DNA from: Pseudomonadota bacterium
Lineage (GTDB): Bacteria > Pseudomonadota > Gammaproteobacteria > Burkholderiales > Burkholderiaceae_C
NCBI GenBank assembly: GCA_021792835.1
Contig: JAJYTY010000018.1
Coordinates: 1-32,923 of the forward strand
Length of the DNA stretch: 32,923 bases
Reading direction: 5' to 3'
A model generated the notes under the pieces. That model made no database searches. It was given only the letters and a program-made list of their open reading frames with translations, and had not been told where the DNA came from. The position numbers and the translations under genes are program-made. Below are positions 1-8,425 of the stretch, piece after piece; within the stretch, counting starts at the first letter, position 1, and each line of letters starts with the position of its first letter.

Positions 1-1
1 C

Positions 2-955
2 ACCGGCTGCAACCCCAACGTCGCCGCCGTCGTGGTCATCGGCATCGAGGAAGGCTGGACCAGCAAGGTGGTCGAGGGCATCAAGACCACGGGCAAGCCG
101 GTGATCGGCTTCGGCATCGAGGGGCACGGCGACCACGAGACCATCAAGCGCGCCAGCCAGGCGGCGCGCGAGTTCGTGCACTGGGCCAGCGAGAAGCAGC
201 GCGAACCCTGCCCGATCGGCGAACTGTGGGTGTCGACCAAGTGCGGCGAGAGCGACACCACGTCGGGGTGCGGCTCCAATCCCAGCGTCGGCAACGCCTT
301 CGACAAGCTGTACGAGCTCGGCGCCACCCTGCTGTTCGGGGAGACCTCGGAAATCACCGGCGGCGAGAACCTGGTGGCCGAGCGCTGCGCCAACGACCAG
401 GTGCGCGAGCGCTTCATGTTCATGTTCGACCGCTACCAGGACATGATCAACCGGCACAAGACCAGCGACCTGACGGAGAGCCAGCCGACCAAGGGCAACA
501 TCGCCGGCGGCCTCACCACCATCGAGGAAAAGGCGCTGGGCAACATCCAGAAGATCGGCCGCAAATGCGTGGTCGACGGCGTGCTCGACAAGGCCGAGAC
601 CCCCACCCATCGCGGGCTGTGGTTCATGGATTCGTCGTCGGCCGCCGCCGAGATGGTCACGCTGTGCGCGGCCGGCGGTTTCGTCGTGCACTTCTTCCCC
701 ACCGGGCAGGGCAACATCATCGGCAACCCGATCCTGCCGGTGATCAAGCTGTGCGCGAACCCGCGGACCGTGCGCCTGATGCGCGAGCACGTCGACGTCG
801 ACGTCACCGGCTTGCTGCAGCGCGAGATCAACCTCGACCAGGCCGGCGACAAGCTGCTGGAGTGCATGCTGCGCACCGCCAACGGGCGCCTTACGGCGGC
901 CGAGGCGCTGGGACACCGCGAATTCGTGTTGACCCGACTGTACGAAAGCGCCTGA
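2..955 (+). CDS. suyB: (R)-sulfolactate sulfo-lyase large subunit, UxaA/SuyB family (5' end outside window)
   Basis: This is the last 317 codons of a UxaA-family lyase. The frame is already open at base 2, so the start lies upstream and the first in-frame GTG (32) is internal. The visible part opens with [18 protein letters not shown], the nucleotide-like glycine-rich core of UxaA proteins, and has [19 protein letters not shown] and [14 protein letters not shown], which fit SuyB better than altronate dehydratase. Known SuyAB cleaves (R)-sulfolactate to pyruvate and sulfite in the cytoplasm and needs a metal. The small subunit SuyA would lie upstream, outside the window. The downstream transporter and two sulfolactate-dehydrogenase-like genes support SuyB over altronate or galactarate dehydratase. 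Family assignment is strong; the substrate is inferred from motif and context. Confidence 0.85.
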   Translation, partial: TGCNPNVAAVVVIGIEEGWTSKVVEGIKTTGKPVIGFGIEGHGDHETIKRASQAAREFVHWASEKQREPCPIGELWVSTKCGESDTTSGCGSNPSVGNAFDKLYELGATLLFGETSEITGGENLVAERCANDQVRERFMFMFDRYQDMINRHKTSDLTESQPTKGNIAGGLTTIEEKALGNIQKIGRKCVVDGVLDKAETPTHRGLWFMDSSSAAAEMVTLCAAGGFVVHFFPTGQGNIIGNPILPVIKLCANPRTVRLMREHVDVDVTGLLQREINLDQAGDKLLECMLRTANGRLTAAEALGHREFVLTRLYESA

Positions 956-994
956 GGCGCCATCATTGCACCGCGGCGTCCCTGTCGGGACACC

Positions 995-1022
995 GCGGGG
1001 GCCGCAGGCGAGGCGGCCCCGC
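995..1022 (+). other. Intergenic GC-rich stem-loop after suyB
   Basis: GCGGGG(G)CCGC at 995-1005 pairs with GCGGCCCCGC at 1013-1022, with one bulged G and a seven-base loop. No T run follows, so it is not a classical terminator. It lies in the 124-base gap before the binding-protein gene and may be a processing or attenuation hairpin. Confidence 0.4.
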
Positions 1023-1079
1023 ATGACCCCGAGACGGCGACCACGCCGCCCGGTCCTTCGCCGATACGGATGAGGAGAC

Positions 1080-2087
1080 ATGATGAGACAACGCCTGATC
1101 GCGGCCGCGCTATGTGCCGGCCTGAGCCTGGGAGCGGCGAGCGCCGCGCATGCCGAAGTCAGCCACATCACCGTGGCGCGCGAGTTCGGCATCAGCTATT
1201 TGCCGCTGATGGTCATGCAGGACCACCACCTGATCCAGAAACAGGCGGCGGCGCGCGGTATCAAGGACCTGAAGGTCACCTGGTCGAAGTTCGCCGGCGG
1301 AAACGTCATGAACGAGGCGCTGCTGTCGGGCAGCCTGCAGTTCGCCTCGGGCGGTGTCGCGCCGATGGTCATCGCGTGGGCGCGCACGCGCGGCAACTAC
1401 GACATCAAGGGCGTCTCCGCGCTGAACTCGATGCCCCTGCTGCTCAACACCAACAACCCGAAGATCAAGAGCATCAAGGACCTGACGGCGAAGGACAAGA
1501 TCGGCCTGCCGGCCGTGAAGGTCTCGATCCAGGCCGTGACCCTGCAGATGGCCTGCGCGAAGGTCTTCGGCCCGAACGACGTGCACAAGCTCGACCCGCT
1601 GACGGTGACCATGAGCCACCCCGACGCGATGGCCGCGCTGGCCGCGCATGAGATCACCGCGCATTTCGGCGCTCCGCCCTTCGAGTACCAGGAGCTGCAG
1701 CTGCCCGGCGTGCACACCATCCTCAACTCCTACGACGTGCTCGGCGGCCCGGCCACCTTCAACGTGGTCTGGACCAGCAGCAAGTTCTACAAGGACAACC
1801 CGAAGATCTACGCCGCCTTCGTCGCGGCGCTGCACCAGGCCATCGACGAGATCAACCACGACAAGAGGGCCGCGGCCGAGGAGTACCTGAAGGACACCCA
1901 CGACAAGAAGGATTCGGTGGCCTTCCTGATGAAGATGATGGACAACCCTCAGCTGGTCTACACCATGACCCCGGAGCACGTGATGAAGTACGTGCGGTTC
2001 ATGCATCAGGTCGGCACGATCAAGGTGTTGCCGGCTTCGTGGAAGGAGTTGTTCTTCCCCAACGTGGATTCGCTCCCGGGAAGCTGA
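1080..2087 (+). CDS. ABC transporter periplasmic substrate-binding protein (SsuA/TauA/NMT1-like)
   Basis: A 335-residue protein with a Sec signal peptide: Met-Arg start, hydrophobic stretch at about residues 7-22 and a cleavage site after AHA at about residue 25. The mature part starts VSHITVAREFGISYLPLMVM and keeps the fold features of the SsuA/TauA/NMT1 group, such as SGSLQFASGG and a two-lobed layout of about 310 residues. It should capture a sulfonate-type ligand in the periplasm and deliver it to the permease. GAGGAG at 1072-1077 precedes the ATG closely; a second ATG follows at 1083. ATPase and permease genes follow on the same strand. The neighbouring lyase and dehydrogenases make sulfolactate the likely ligand, which is inference. 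Confidence 0.85.
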   Translation: MMRQRLIAAALCAGLSLGAASAAHAEVSHITVAREFGISYLPLMVMQDHHLIQKQAAARGIKDLKVTWSKFAGGNVMNEALLSGSLQFASGGVAPMVIAWARTRGNYDIKGVSALNSMPLLLNTNNPKIKSIKDLTAKDKIGLPAVKVSIQAVTLQMACAKVFGPNDVHKLDPLTVTMSHPDAMAALAAHEITAHFGAPPFEYQELQLPGVHTILNSYDVLGGPATFNVVWTSSKFYKDNPKIYAAFVAALHQAIDEINHDKRAAAEEYLKDTHDKKDSVAFLMKMMDNPQLVYTMTPEHVMKYVRFMHQVGTIKVLPASWKELFFPNVDSLPGS

Positions 2088-2105
2088 TCACCCCCGTGTC
2101 CTGGC

Positions 2106-2148
2106 GGGCCGCGGCGCTGCCGCGGCCCTCGCGCCGGCTGCCGCCGGC
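2106..2148 (+). other. Two consecutive intra-operon stem-loops
   Basis: GGGCCGCGGC (2106-2115) pairs perfectly with GCCGCGGCCC (2119-2128) over a GCT loop. GCCGGC (2133-2138) pairs with GCCGGC (2143-2148) over TGCC. Neither has a T run. They sit just after the binding-protein stop codon, where stem-loops in ABC operons often stabilise the binding-protein message and lower expression of the downstream genes. Confidence 0.6.
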
Positions 2149-2172
2149 CCCCCCACGAAACGAGTGGTGACG

Positions 2173-2988
2173 ATGAACGCAGTTCCCGTTCCGGCTTCGG
2201 CCCCCGACCCGCAGGTGCTTGTGGACGTGCGGGGGGTGACCCTGCAGTACAAGACCACCAACCACCTGGTGACCGCGACCTATCGCGTCGACTTCCAGGT
2301 CTGCACCTCCGACCGCTACATCCTGCTCGGCCCCTCGGGCTGCGGCAAGTCCACCCTGCTGAAGGCCATCGGCGGCTTCCTGACCCCGACCGAGGGCGAG
2401 ATCCGGCTCAAGGACAAGGTCGTGACCAAGCCGGGGCACGACCGCATGATGGTGTTCCAGGAGTTCGACCAGCTCCTGCCGTGGAAGACGGTCAGGCACA
2501 ACGTCATGTTCCCCCTCGTGTCGTCGCACAAAGTACGTCGCCGGGAAGCCGCGGACAAGGCGATGCACTATCTCGACAAGGTCGGCCTGACGCAGTTCGC
2601 CGATCACTACCCGCACATGCTCTCCGGTGGCATGAAGCAGCGCGTGGCCATCGCGCGCGGCATGGCCATGGAACCCGACGTGCTGCTGATGGACGAGCCC
2701 TACGCCGCGCTCGACGCGCTGACACGCCGCAAGATGCAGGACGAGCTGCTGCAGCTGTGGGAGGGCACCCGCTTCACGGTGATCTTCGTCACCCACTCGA
2801 TTCCCGAGGCGATCAAGCTGGGCACCCGCATCCTGCTGCTGTCGCCGCACCCCGGACAGGTGCGCGCGGAACTCGCGGGCCTGCCCGGCGGCAACCAGGA
2901 CCGGGTCGCCTCCGCGGCGCTGGACGCGCGCATCAACGAGCTGCTGTTCGGCAGCGAGAACCTGCACCAGGAGGGCCAGCATGGCTGA
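2173..2988 (+). CDS. ABC transporter ATP-binding protein (SsuB/TauB-like)
   Basis: A 271-residue ABC ATPase. Visible motifs are Walker A GPSGCGKST (about residues 53-61), the Q-loop MVFQEFDQLLPW, signature LSGGMKQR, Walker B VLLMDEPYAAL and the switch histidine in FVTHS. This set is complete, so the protein should hydrolyse ATP to drive import with the adjacent permease. It matches the nitrate/sulfonate/taurine importer ATPases in length and in the LDALTR stretch. ATG 2173 was chosen; GTG codons at 2164 and 2167 are in frame and possible. The 3' end overlaps the permease start by 8 bases, indicating translational coupling. Confidence 0.9.
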   Translation: MNAVPVPASAPDPQVLVDVRGVTLQYKTTNHLVTATYRVDFQVCTSDRYILLGPSGCGKSTLLKAIGGFLTPTEGEIRLKDKVVTKPGHDRMMVFQEFDQLLPWKTVRHNVMFPLVSSHKVRRREAADKAMHYLDKVGLTQFADHYPHMLSGGMKQRVAIARGMAMEPDVLLMDEPYAALDALTRRKMQDELLQLWEGTRFTVIFVTHSIPEAIKLGTRILLLSPHPGQVRAELAGLPGGNQDRVASAALDARINELLFGSENLHQEGQHG

Positions 2989-3853
2989 CACCGCGACGTC
3001 CGGGCGTCCCGAGATTCTTCACGAACCCGTCGACGCCAGTCGTTTCGGCGTGGTGGAAAAGCCCCTTTCCCGCTTCGAGACCTTCTACAACAGCTCGCTG
3101 CTGCGCAAGGGCACGATCATCGTCGTGCTCATGCTGGCGTGGCAGATCGGCGCACAGGCCATGCACAACGACCTGCTGCTGCCGTCGTTCGCGCAGACCA
3201 TGAGGGCGCTGGTGCGCGCGCTGATCAGCGGCGAACTGGAGACCAAGATCTGGATCTCCCTGAAGGTGCTGCTGACCGGCTACGGACTGGGCGTGCTGCT
3301 GGCCGCCGTGCTCACCGGGCTCGGCGTGGCCACGCGCATCGGTGCCGACCTGCTGGAGACCCTGACCGCGATGTTCAATCCGCTGCCGGCCATCGCGCTG
3401 CTGCCGATCGCATTGATCTGGTTCGGGCTCGGCGATGCCAGCCTGGTGTTCGTGCTGGTGCACTCGGTGGTCTGGGCCGTCTCGCTGAACACCCAGTCGG
3501 GTTTCCTGGCGGTGTCCAACACCCTGCGCATGGCCGGGCGCAACTACGGGCTGCGCGGCTTCGCCTACATCCGCAAGATCCTGATCCCCGCGGCATTCCC
3601 GAGCATCCTCACCGGCCTGAAGGTCGGCTGGGCTTTCGCGTGGCGCACCGAGATCGCGTCCGAACTGGTGTTCGGCGTCAGCTCGGGCTCGGGCGGACTG
3701 GGCTGGTACATCTACGAATACAAGAACCTGCTGGAGATCTCGAAGGTGTTCGCCGGGTTGCTGACCATCATCATCATCGGCCTGATCGTCGAGAACCTGG
3801 TGTTCCGCACCATCGAACGCCACACCGTGCGCAAGTGGGGGATGCAGGCGTGA
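2981..3853 (+). CDS. ABC transporter permease (SsuC/TauC-like)
   Basis: A 290-residue integral membrane protein with about six hydrophobic segments, including residues about 43-60 and 95-115 and a C-terminal helix at about 255-275. The cytoplasmic coupling loop RNYGLRGFAYIRKILIPAAF resembles the EAA loop of the SsuC/TauC permease family. It would form the channel of the importer made with the two preceding genes. Its ATG overlaps the ATPase gene by 8 bases and its TGA overlaps the GTG of the next gene by 4 bases, so all these genes are probably cotranscribed. The family is clear; the transported compound is inferred from neighbours. Confidence 0.9.
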   Translation: MADTATSGRPEILHEPVDASRFGVVEKPLSRFETFYNSSLLRKGTIIVVLMLAWQIGAQAMHNDLLLPSFAQTMRALVRALISGELETKIWISLKVLLTGYGLGVLLAAVLTGLGVATRIGADLLETLTAMFNPLPAIALLPIALIWFGLGDASLVFVLVHSVVWAVSLNTQSGFLAVSNTLRMAGRNYGLRGFAYIRKILIPAAFPSILTGLKVGWAFAWRTEIASELVFGVSSGSGGLGWYIYEYKNLLEISKVFAGLLTIIIIGLIVENLVFRTIERHTVRKWGMQA

Positions 3854-4797
3854 GCCGCGCCGCCCGCATCGTCATCAGCGAGTTCATGGACCCGCAGGCA
3901 GTCGATGCGCTGCGCGCCGACTTCGAGGTCGTGTACGGGCCCGCGCTGGTCGACGACCCGCCGGCGCTGCGCGCCGAGCTGGCCGGGGCACAGGCGCTGA
4001 TCGTGCGCAACCGCACGCAGGTGCGCGGCGACTTGCTCGAGCAGGCGCCGGGGCTGCGCGTCGTCGGCCGCCTGGGAGTCGGGCTCGACAACATCGACCT
4101 CGATGCCTGCCGCGCCCGCGCCATCGAGGTCCTCCCCGCCACTGGCGCGAACGCGCAGGCGGTCGCCGAGTACGTGATGGGCACCGCCATGCTGCTGCTG
4201 CGCGGCGCCTACGCCAGCAGCGCCGAGGTGGCCGCCGGGCAGTGGCCGCGCGCGCCGCTGTCCGACGGGCGCGAGATCGCCGGCAAGCTGCTGGGGCTCG
4301 TAGGCTTCGGAGACATCGGCCGGCGCACCGCGGCGCTGGCCCGCGCGCTGGGCATGCGCGTGCTGGCCTGTGACCCGCTGCTCGCGGCGGATTCCCCCTT
4401 GTGGATCGAATCCGGCGCGAAGCGCTGCGATCTCGACGACGTGCTCGCCGGCTGCGACGTGCTCAGCCTGCATGTGCCGTTGACCCCGGCAACCCGAGGA
4501 CTGATCGGCGCTTCGCGCCTGGCACGCATGCGCCCGGGTGCGGTGCTGATCAACACCGCACGCGGCGGCGTGATCGACGAAGCCGCGCTCGCGGCCGCGC
4601 TGCGCGAGGGGCGCCTGGGCGGCGCCGCGCTGGACGTGTTCGAGCACGAGCCGCTGCCGGGCGGCTCGGTGCTGGCCGGGGTGCCGGGCCTGCTCCTGAC
4701 CCCGCACATCGCCGGACTGACCCGTGAAGCGAACCTGCGCGTGAGTTCGATGATCGCCGAGCGGGTCGGCGCCAGCCTGCGCGCGCTGCCGGGCTGA
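3850..4797 (+). CDS. slcC: (S)-sulfolactate dehydrogenase-like D-2-hydroxyacid dehydrogenase
   Basis: A 315-residue NAD-dependent 2-hydroxyacid dehydrogenase. It has the Rossmann motif GFGDIG (152-157) and the catalytic set Arg237 (NTARGG), Glu266 (DVFEHEP) and His285 (TPHIAG). The N-terminus (IVISEFMD, LIVRNRTQV, VGRLGVGLDNID) is very like what I recall of SlcC of Chromohalobacter, which oxidises (S)-sulfolactate to 3-sulfopyruvate. The start is GTG 3850, overlapping the permease stop as GTGA; the open frame extends much further upstream, but that part is out-of-frame permease. Beside a ComC-like gene and SuyB it would form the two-dehydrogenase racemase of the SlcC-ComC-SuyAB route. A phosphoglycerate dehydrogenase-like role is the alternative. 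Confidence 0.8.
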   Translation: MSRAARIVISEFMDPQAVDALRADFEVVYGPALVDDPPALRAELAGAQALIVRNRTQVRGDLLEQAPGLRVVGRLGVGLDNIDLDACRARAIEVLPATGANAQAVAEYVMGTAMLLLRGAYASSAEVAAGQWPRAPLSDGREIAGKLLGLVGFGDIGRRTAALARALGMRVLACDPLLAADSPLWIESGAKRCDLDDVLAGCDVLSLHVPLTPATRGLIGASRLARMRPGAVLINTARGGVIDEAALAAALREGRLGGAALDVFEHEPLPGGSVLAGVPGLLLTPHIAGLTREANLRVSSMIAERVGASLRALPG

Positions 4798-4847
4798 GCC
4801 CGAGGCTGCTGCCCCATGTTCCGCTGTGTTCCACCACCTGCCCGCCG

Positions 4848-5852
4848 ATGCCCGTACTGACACTTTCCGAAGCCACCGAACTCGCCGGCGCCGCATTGCG
4901 CGGTGCCGGCGCCGGCGCCGCCATGGCGCAATCCACCGCGCAGGCGCTGGTCGCCGCCGAGGCCCAGGGCCTGGCCTCGCATGGCCTGTCGCGGGTCGCG
5001 CAGTACTGCGCGCACCTGCGCCTGGGGCGGGTCAACGGGGCCGCCACCGCGCAGGTCATCCATGCGCGCGCGGCGGCCTGCCTGATCGACGCCGACGACG
5101 GGCTGGCCTTCCCCGCCTGCGAGCTCGCGGTGCGCGAGGCGCTGCGGCGCGCGCGCGAAGCCGGGGCGGCCTTCGCCGGGGTCACGCGCAGCCACCATTT
5201 CGGCGTCGCCGCGCAGCACCTGCTGCCGCTGGCGCAGGCCGGCATGGTCGGGCTGGGCTTCGGCAACTCGCCGGCGGCGATGCCGGCCTGGGGCGGGCGC
5301 CGCCCGCTGTTCGGCACCAATCCGATCGCCGCGGTGTTCCCGCGGCGCGGCGCGCAGCCGCTGGTCATCGACCTGTCGCTGTCGGAAGTCGCGCGCGGCA
5401 AGCTGATGGTGGCCGCGAAGGAGGGACGCAGCATCCCGCCGGGCTGGGCACTCGATCGCGACGGCAACCCGACCACCGACCCGAAGGCCGGGCTCGAAGG
5501 CTCGATGCTGCCAGCGGGCGGCGTGAAAGGCGCGATGCTCGCGCTGATCGTCGAGCTGCTGTGCTGCGCGCTGACCGGGGCGTCGTTCGGCTTCGAGGCG
5601 GACTCCTTTTTCGTCGACCAGGGAAACCGTCCGCGCATCGGCCAGGCCTTCATGGCGATCGACCCGCGCGCGCTGGCCGGCGAGGAGGTGTTCCACGAAC
5701 GCATCGAGACCCTGCTGGCGGCAATGCTGGTCGACGACGGCGTGCGCCTGCCGGGCCAGCGCCGCTTCGAGCTCGCCGCAGCGGCGGCGCGCGACGGGCT
5801 GCAGCTGTCCGCGGCCCTCGAGCAGCAGTTGCGGCAGTTGGCCGGCGCCTGA
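4848..5852 (+). CDS. comC: (R)-sulfolactate dehydrogenase-like protein, malate/L-lactate dehydrogenase (Ldh_2) family
   Basis: A 334-residue member of the Ldh_2 family of NAD(P)-dependent oxidoreductases, unrelated in fold to the preceding dehydrogenase. Family marks include GLASHGLSRV (about residues 41-50), the catalytic-region TRSHHFG (113-119), FGTNPIA and the late VKGAMLALIVELL. The C-terminal GNRPRIGQAFMAIDP fits ComC, which reduces sulfopyruvate to (R)-sulfolactate. Paired with SlcC it would invert (S)- to (R)-sulfolactate for SuyAB. The ATG at 4848 has only a poor ribosome binding site; 50 bases separate it from slcC. A malate or ureidoglycolate dehydrogenase function cannot be excluded from sequence alone. 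Confidence 0.8.
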   Translation: MPVLTLSEATELAGAALRGAGAGAAMAQSTAQALVAAEAQGLASHGLSRVAQYCAHLRLGRVNGAATAQVIHARAAACLIDADDGLAFPACELAVREALRRAREAGAAFAGVTRSHHFGVAAQHLLPLAQAGMVGLGFGNSPAAMPAWGGRRPLFGTNPIAAVFPRRGAQPLVIDLSLSEVARGKLMVAAKEGRSIPPGWALDRDGNPTTDPKAGLEGSMLPAGGVKGAMLALIVELLCCALTGASFGFEADSFFVDQGNRPRIGQAFMAIDPRALAGEEVFHERIETLLAAMLVDDGVRLPGQRRFELAAAAARDGLQLSAALEQQLRQLAGA

Positions 5853-5901
5853 TGGCTGCGACGCGACGCGGCGGCCTTGCGCGGCGCCACGCCCCCCGGC
5901 G

Positions 5902-6651
5902 ATGCTGATCGACTGGCCGCCTGCCGATGCCGCGCTCGCCGGCGCCGGACTGGTGATCGTGCTGGCCTACACGGTGTACGGGCTGACCGGCTTCGGTTCC
6001 TCGATCACGGCGGTGCCGCTGCTCACGCAATTCCTGCCGCTGCGCGAGGTGGTGCCGATGATGCTGCTGTTCGACCTCGCTGCCGGCGTGATGGTCGGGC
6101 TGCGCAACCGCAGCCAGGTCGACTGGCGCGAGCTCGCCCGCATGGCGCCGCCGATGGCCGCCGGCATGGTGCTGGGCGTGACCCTGCTGGTGCATGCACC
6201 GCAGCGCGCGCTGCTGCTGACCCTGGGCATGTTCATCTTCGCGTATGCGGCGTGGAGCCTGCTGCTGCGCCCGCCGCTGCGCCCGGTGCGCTCTGTCTGG
6301 GGCTTTCCGGTGGCCCTGCTCGGCGGCCTGTTCACCGCCACCTTCGGCACCGGCGGGCCGATCTACGTCGCCTACCTGGCGCGTCGCATCATGCAGCCGC
6401 AGCCGCTGCGCGCGACCATCAGCACGCTGATCCTGGGCAGCGGACTGGTGCGCCTGGTGCTGTTCTCGTCGGTCGGGCTGTACCACCAGCCGCAGGTGCT
6501 GCCGCGCAGCCTGCTGTTGCTGCCCTGCATGCTCGGCGGACTGTGGCTGGGCACGCGCCTGCACCACCGGATGCCGGCACAGCGCGTCGTGCAGGCGGTG
6601 TGGGTGGTGCTGCTGAGCGCAGGAGCGGGCCTGCTGCTGCGCAACTTCTGA
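5902..6651 (+). CDS. TSUP/TauE-SafE family membrane exporter, probable sulfite exporter
   Basis: A 249-residue membrane protein with about eight hydrophobic segments in two halves. Each half begins with a glycine-rich loop, YTVYGLTGFGSSITAVPLL near the N-terminus and GGLFTATFGTGGPIYVAY at about residues 138-155, the internal repeat typical of TSUP (TauE/SafE) proteins. Members next to sulfonate pathways are thought to export the sulfite released by the lyase, and this gene directly follows comC on the same strand. It is the last gene of the operon and meets the flavoprotein gene tail to tail with a 26-base gap. Family is sure; sulfite as substrate is inferred from context. Confidence 0.85.
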   Translation: MLIDWPPADAALAGAGLVIVLAYTVYGLTGFGSSITAVPLLTQFLPLREVVPMMLLFDLAAGVMVGLRNRSQVDWRELARMAPPMAAGMVLGVTLLVHAPQRALLLTLGMFIFAYAAWSLLLRPPLRPVRSVWGFPVALLGGLFTATFGTGGPIYVAYLARRIMQPQPLRATISTLILGSGLVRLVLFSSVGLYHQPQVLPRSLLLLPCMLGGLWLGTRLHHRMPAQRVVQAVWVVLLSAGAGLLLRNF

Positions 6652-6677
6652 CAGACCGTCGGGCCGATGCCGGGCGG

Positions 6678-8423
6678 CTACGCGGCGGGCTCGAGCAGGC
6701 TTTGGCCCGGGCGCACGCGGGAGAACTCCACCGGCGCATGCTCGACCCGCGGCTCGCCGGCGTGCTCGCGCACCACGGTATAGGTCGAAGCATGCAGGTC
6801 ACCGGCCTGCGGATGGTCCTCGCGGAAATGCGCGCCGCGCGAGTTCTCGCGGCTCGCCGCCGCCGCGGTGATGGCACGGCTGACCTGGATCAGGTTGCGC
6901 AGGTTCATCCAGTCGTGCCAGGCGAGGTTGAAATCGCGCGCCGCGTCGGCGATTCCGGTTCGAAGCAGCTGCTGCTGCAAGCCGCGCAGCTTGGCGTCGG
7001 CACGCGCCAGTCCCGCCGCGTCGCGCAGGATTCCGACGTCGTCCCACATGCAGGCGTGGAGCTGCTCGCGGATCGACTCGAGGTCGCCGGCGGGCAGGCG
7101 CAGCGGCAGCTCGTGTTCGGCGACCGCGCGTGCGAGCGCGCGCGAATCCGGCTCGCGGCGTCCCGGATTGCGCCGCAGCCAGGCCGCCATGGTCTCGCCG
7201 GCGATGCCCCCGAACACCGTCGAGTTGGCCACCCCGTTGCCACCGAGGCGATTGGCGCCGTGCACGCCTCCGGTGTCCTCGCCGGCGGCGAACAGGCCGT
7301 GCATCGCGGTGCGGCAGTCGGGCTCGAACTCCACCCCTCCCATCATGTAGTGCGCGGTCGGGACCACCTCGACGCGCCCGCCGGCGAGATCGAAGCCGCA
7401 ATCAGCGCAGCGCTCGACCATGCCCTTGAACTGCCGACGCACGCTGTCGGCGCCGAGGTGGCTCATCTGCAGGTACACGCCCCCGGCCGGCGATGTGCGC
7501 CCGGCGCGCATCTCGGTGTAGATGGCGCGCGAAACGACGTCGCGGGTCGCGCGCTCGGCGCGCGGGTCGTAACGCTGCATGAAGCGCTCGCCGGCACCGT
7601 CGAGCAGCCAGCCGCCCGCGCCGCGCAGGCCTTCCTCGAGCACGGTGCCGGTCATGCGCGTGTGCTCTCCGGCAAGCAGTCCGGTGGGGTGGAACTGCAC
7701 CATTTCCATGTCGCGCAGCCCGAGCCCCGCGCGCAGCGCCATCGCCAGCCCGTCGCAGCTCTTGTCCCCAGATGGGGTGTGGAAACGGTACATGGTCGGC
7801 CCGCCACCGGTGGCCAGCAGCACCGCTGCGGCGCGAACCAGCACGAACTCCCCGCTGCGCATGTCGATCATCAGCACGCCGGCCAGGCCGCTGCCGTCGG
7901 CGGCCCGGATCAGTTCCACCGCGCGGTGCTCCTCCAGGCGGTCGATGCCGCGCGCCCACACCTGCTCGGCCAGGCGGTTGATGATCTCGATCCCGGTCAG
8001 GTCGCCCTTGTGCACGGTGCGATCGAAGGTCTGGCCGGCGAAGGCCTTCTGGTGCACGCTGCCGTCCGGGTTGCGGTCGAAGAAGCAACCCAGCTCGTTC
8101 TCGAGTTCATGGATGCGCTCGACGGCCTTGGTCACCAGGGTCCATGCCAGGTCCTGGCGCGCCAGCCACTTGCTGCCCTCGATGGTGTCCATGAAATGGC
8201 GCTCCACCGAATCGCCGGGCGCCAGTGCAACGTTGTAGCCCCCCTGCACCATGCGCGTGCAGCCGCACTTGCCCAGCAGCCCCTTCACCGCGATGGTGAT
8301 CGATGCGTCGGGTGCCCCCTGCCGCGCATGCAGGGCGGCGAACAGCCCGGCTCCGCCGGAGCCGAGGATCAGGATGTCGGTGTCGAGCACGCGCGGCGCG
8401 ACGGTCCCCGCGGGAGATCCCAT
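6678..8423 (-). CDS. Succinate dehydrogenase/fumarate reductase-like flavoprotein subunit
   Basis: A 581-residue FAD subunit. It has the N-terminal FAD motif ILGSGGAGL (about 19-27), QFHPTG, HYMMGG and HGANRLGGNG, and keeps the catalytic arginine region RDVVSRAIY. Two features are odd. First, in E. coli SdhA/FrdA the FAD is covalently bound to the His of SHTxxAQGG; here the aligned residue is Cys55 in GCTRMVQGG. Second, the substrate-site TEGxRGEGG of SdhA reads EEGLRGAGG. The FAD is therefore probably not covalent, and E. coli FrdA variants lacking this His are known to keep fumarate reduction but lose succinate oxidation. ATG 8423 was chosen because it lies two bases after the fumarase beta stop. 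It is the last gene of the operon. The true substrate is uncertain. Confidence 0.85.
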   Translation of the reverse strand: MGSPAGTVAPRVLDTDILILGSGGAGLFAALHARQGAPDASITIAVKGLLGKCGCTRMVQGGYNVALAPGDSVERHFMDTIEGSKWLARQDLAWTLVTKAVERIHELENELGCFFDRNPDGSVHQKAFAGQTFDRTVHKGDLTGIEIINRLAEQVWARGIDRLEEHRAVELIRAADGSGLAGVLMIDMRSGEFVLVRAAAVLLATGGGPTMYRFHTPSGDKSCDGLAMALRAGLGLRDMEMVQFHPTGLLAGEHTRMTGTVLEEGLRGAGGWLLDGAGERFMQRYDPRAERATRDVVSRAIYTEMRAGRTSPAGGVYLQMSHLGADSVRRQFKGMVERCADCGFDLAGGRVEVVPTAHYMMGGVEFEPDCRTAMHGLFAAGEDTGGVHGANRLGGNGVANSTVFGGIAGETMAAWLRRNPGRREPDSRALARAVAEHELPLRLPAGDLESIREQLHACMWDDVGILRDAAGLARADAKLRGLQQQLLRTGIADAARDFNLAWHDWMNLRNLIQVSRAITAAAASRENSRGAHFREDHPQAGDLHASTYTVVREHAGEPRVEHAPVEFSRVRPGQSLLEPAA

Positions 8424-8425
8424 GT

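Noticed and set aside
2-955. Altronate or galactarate dehydratase
   Set aside because: The family is shared, but the GESDTTSG...SVGNAFDK motif and the sulfonate neighbours fit SuyB better.
4209-5890. Long - strand open frames over slcC and comC
   Set aside because: They are antisense shadows of genes with complete catalytic motifs and show no recognisable domains.
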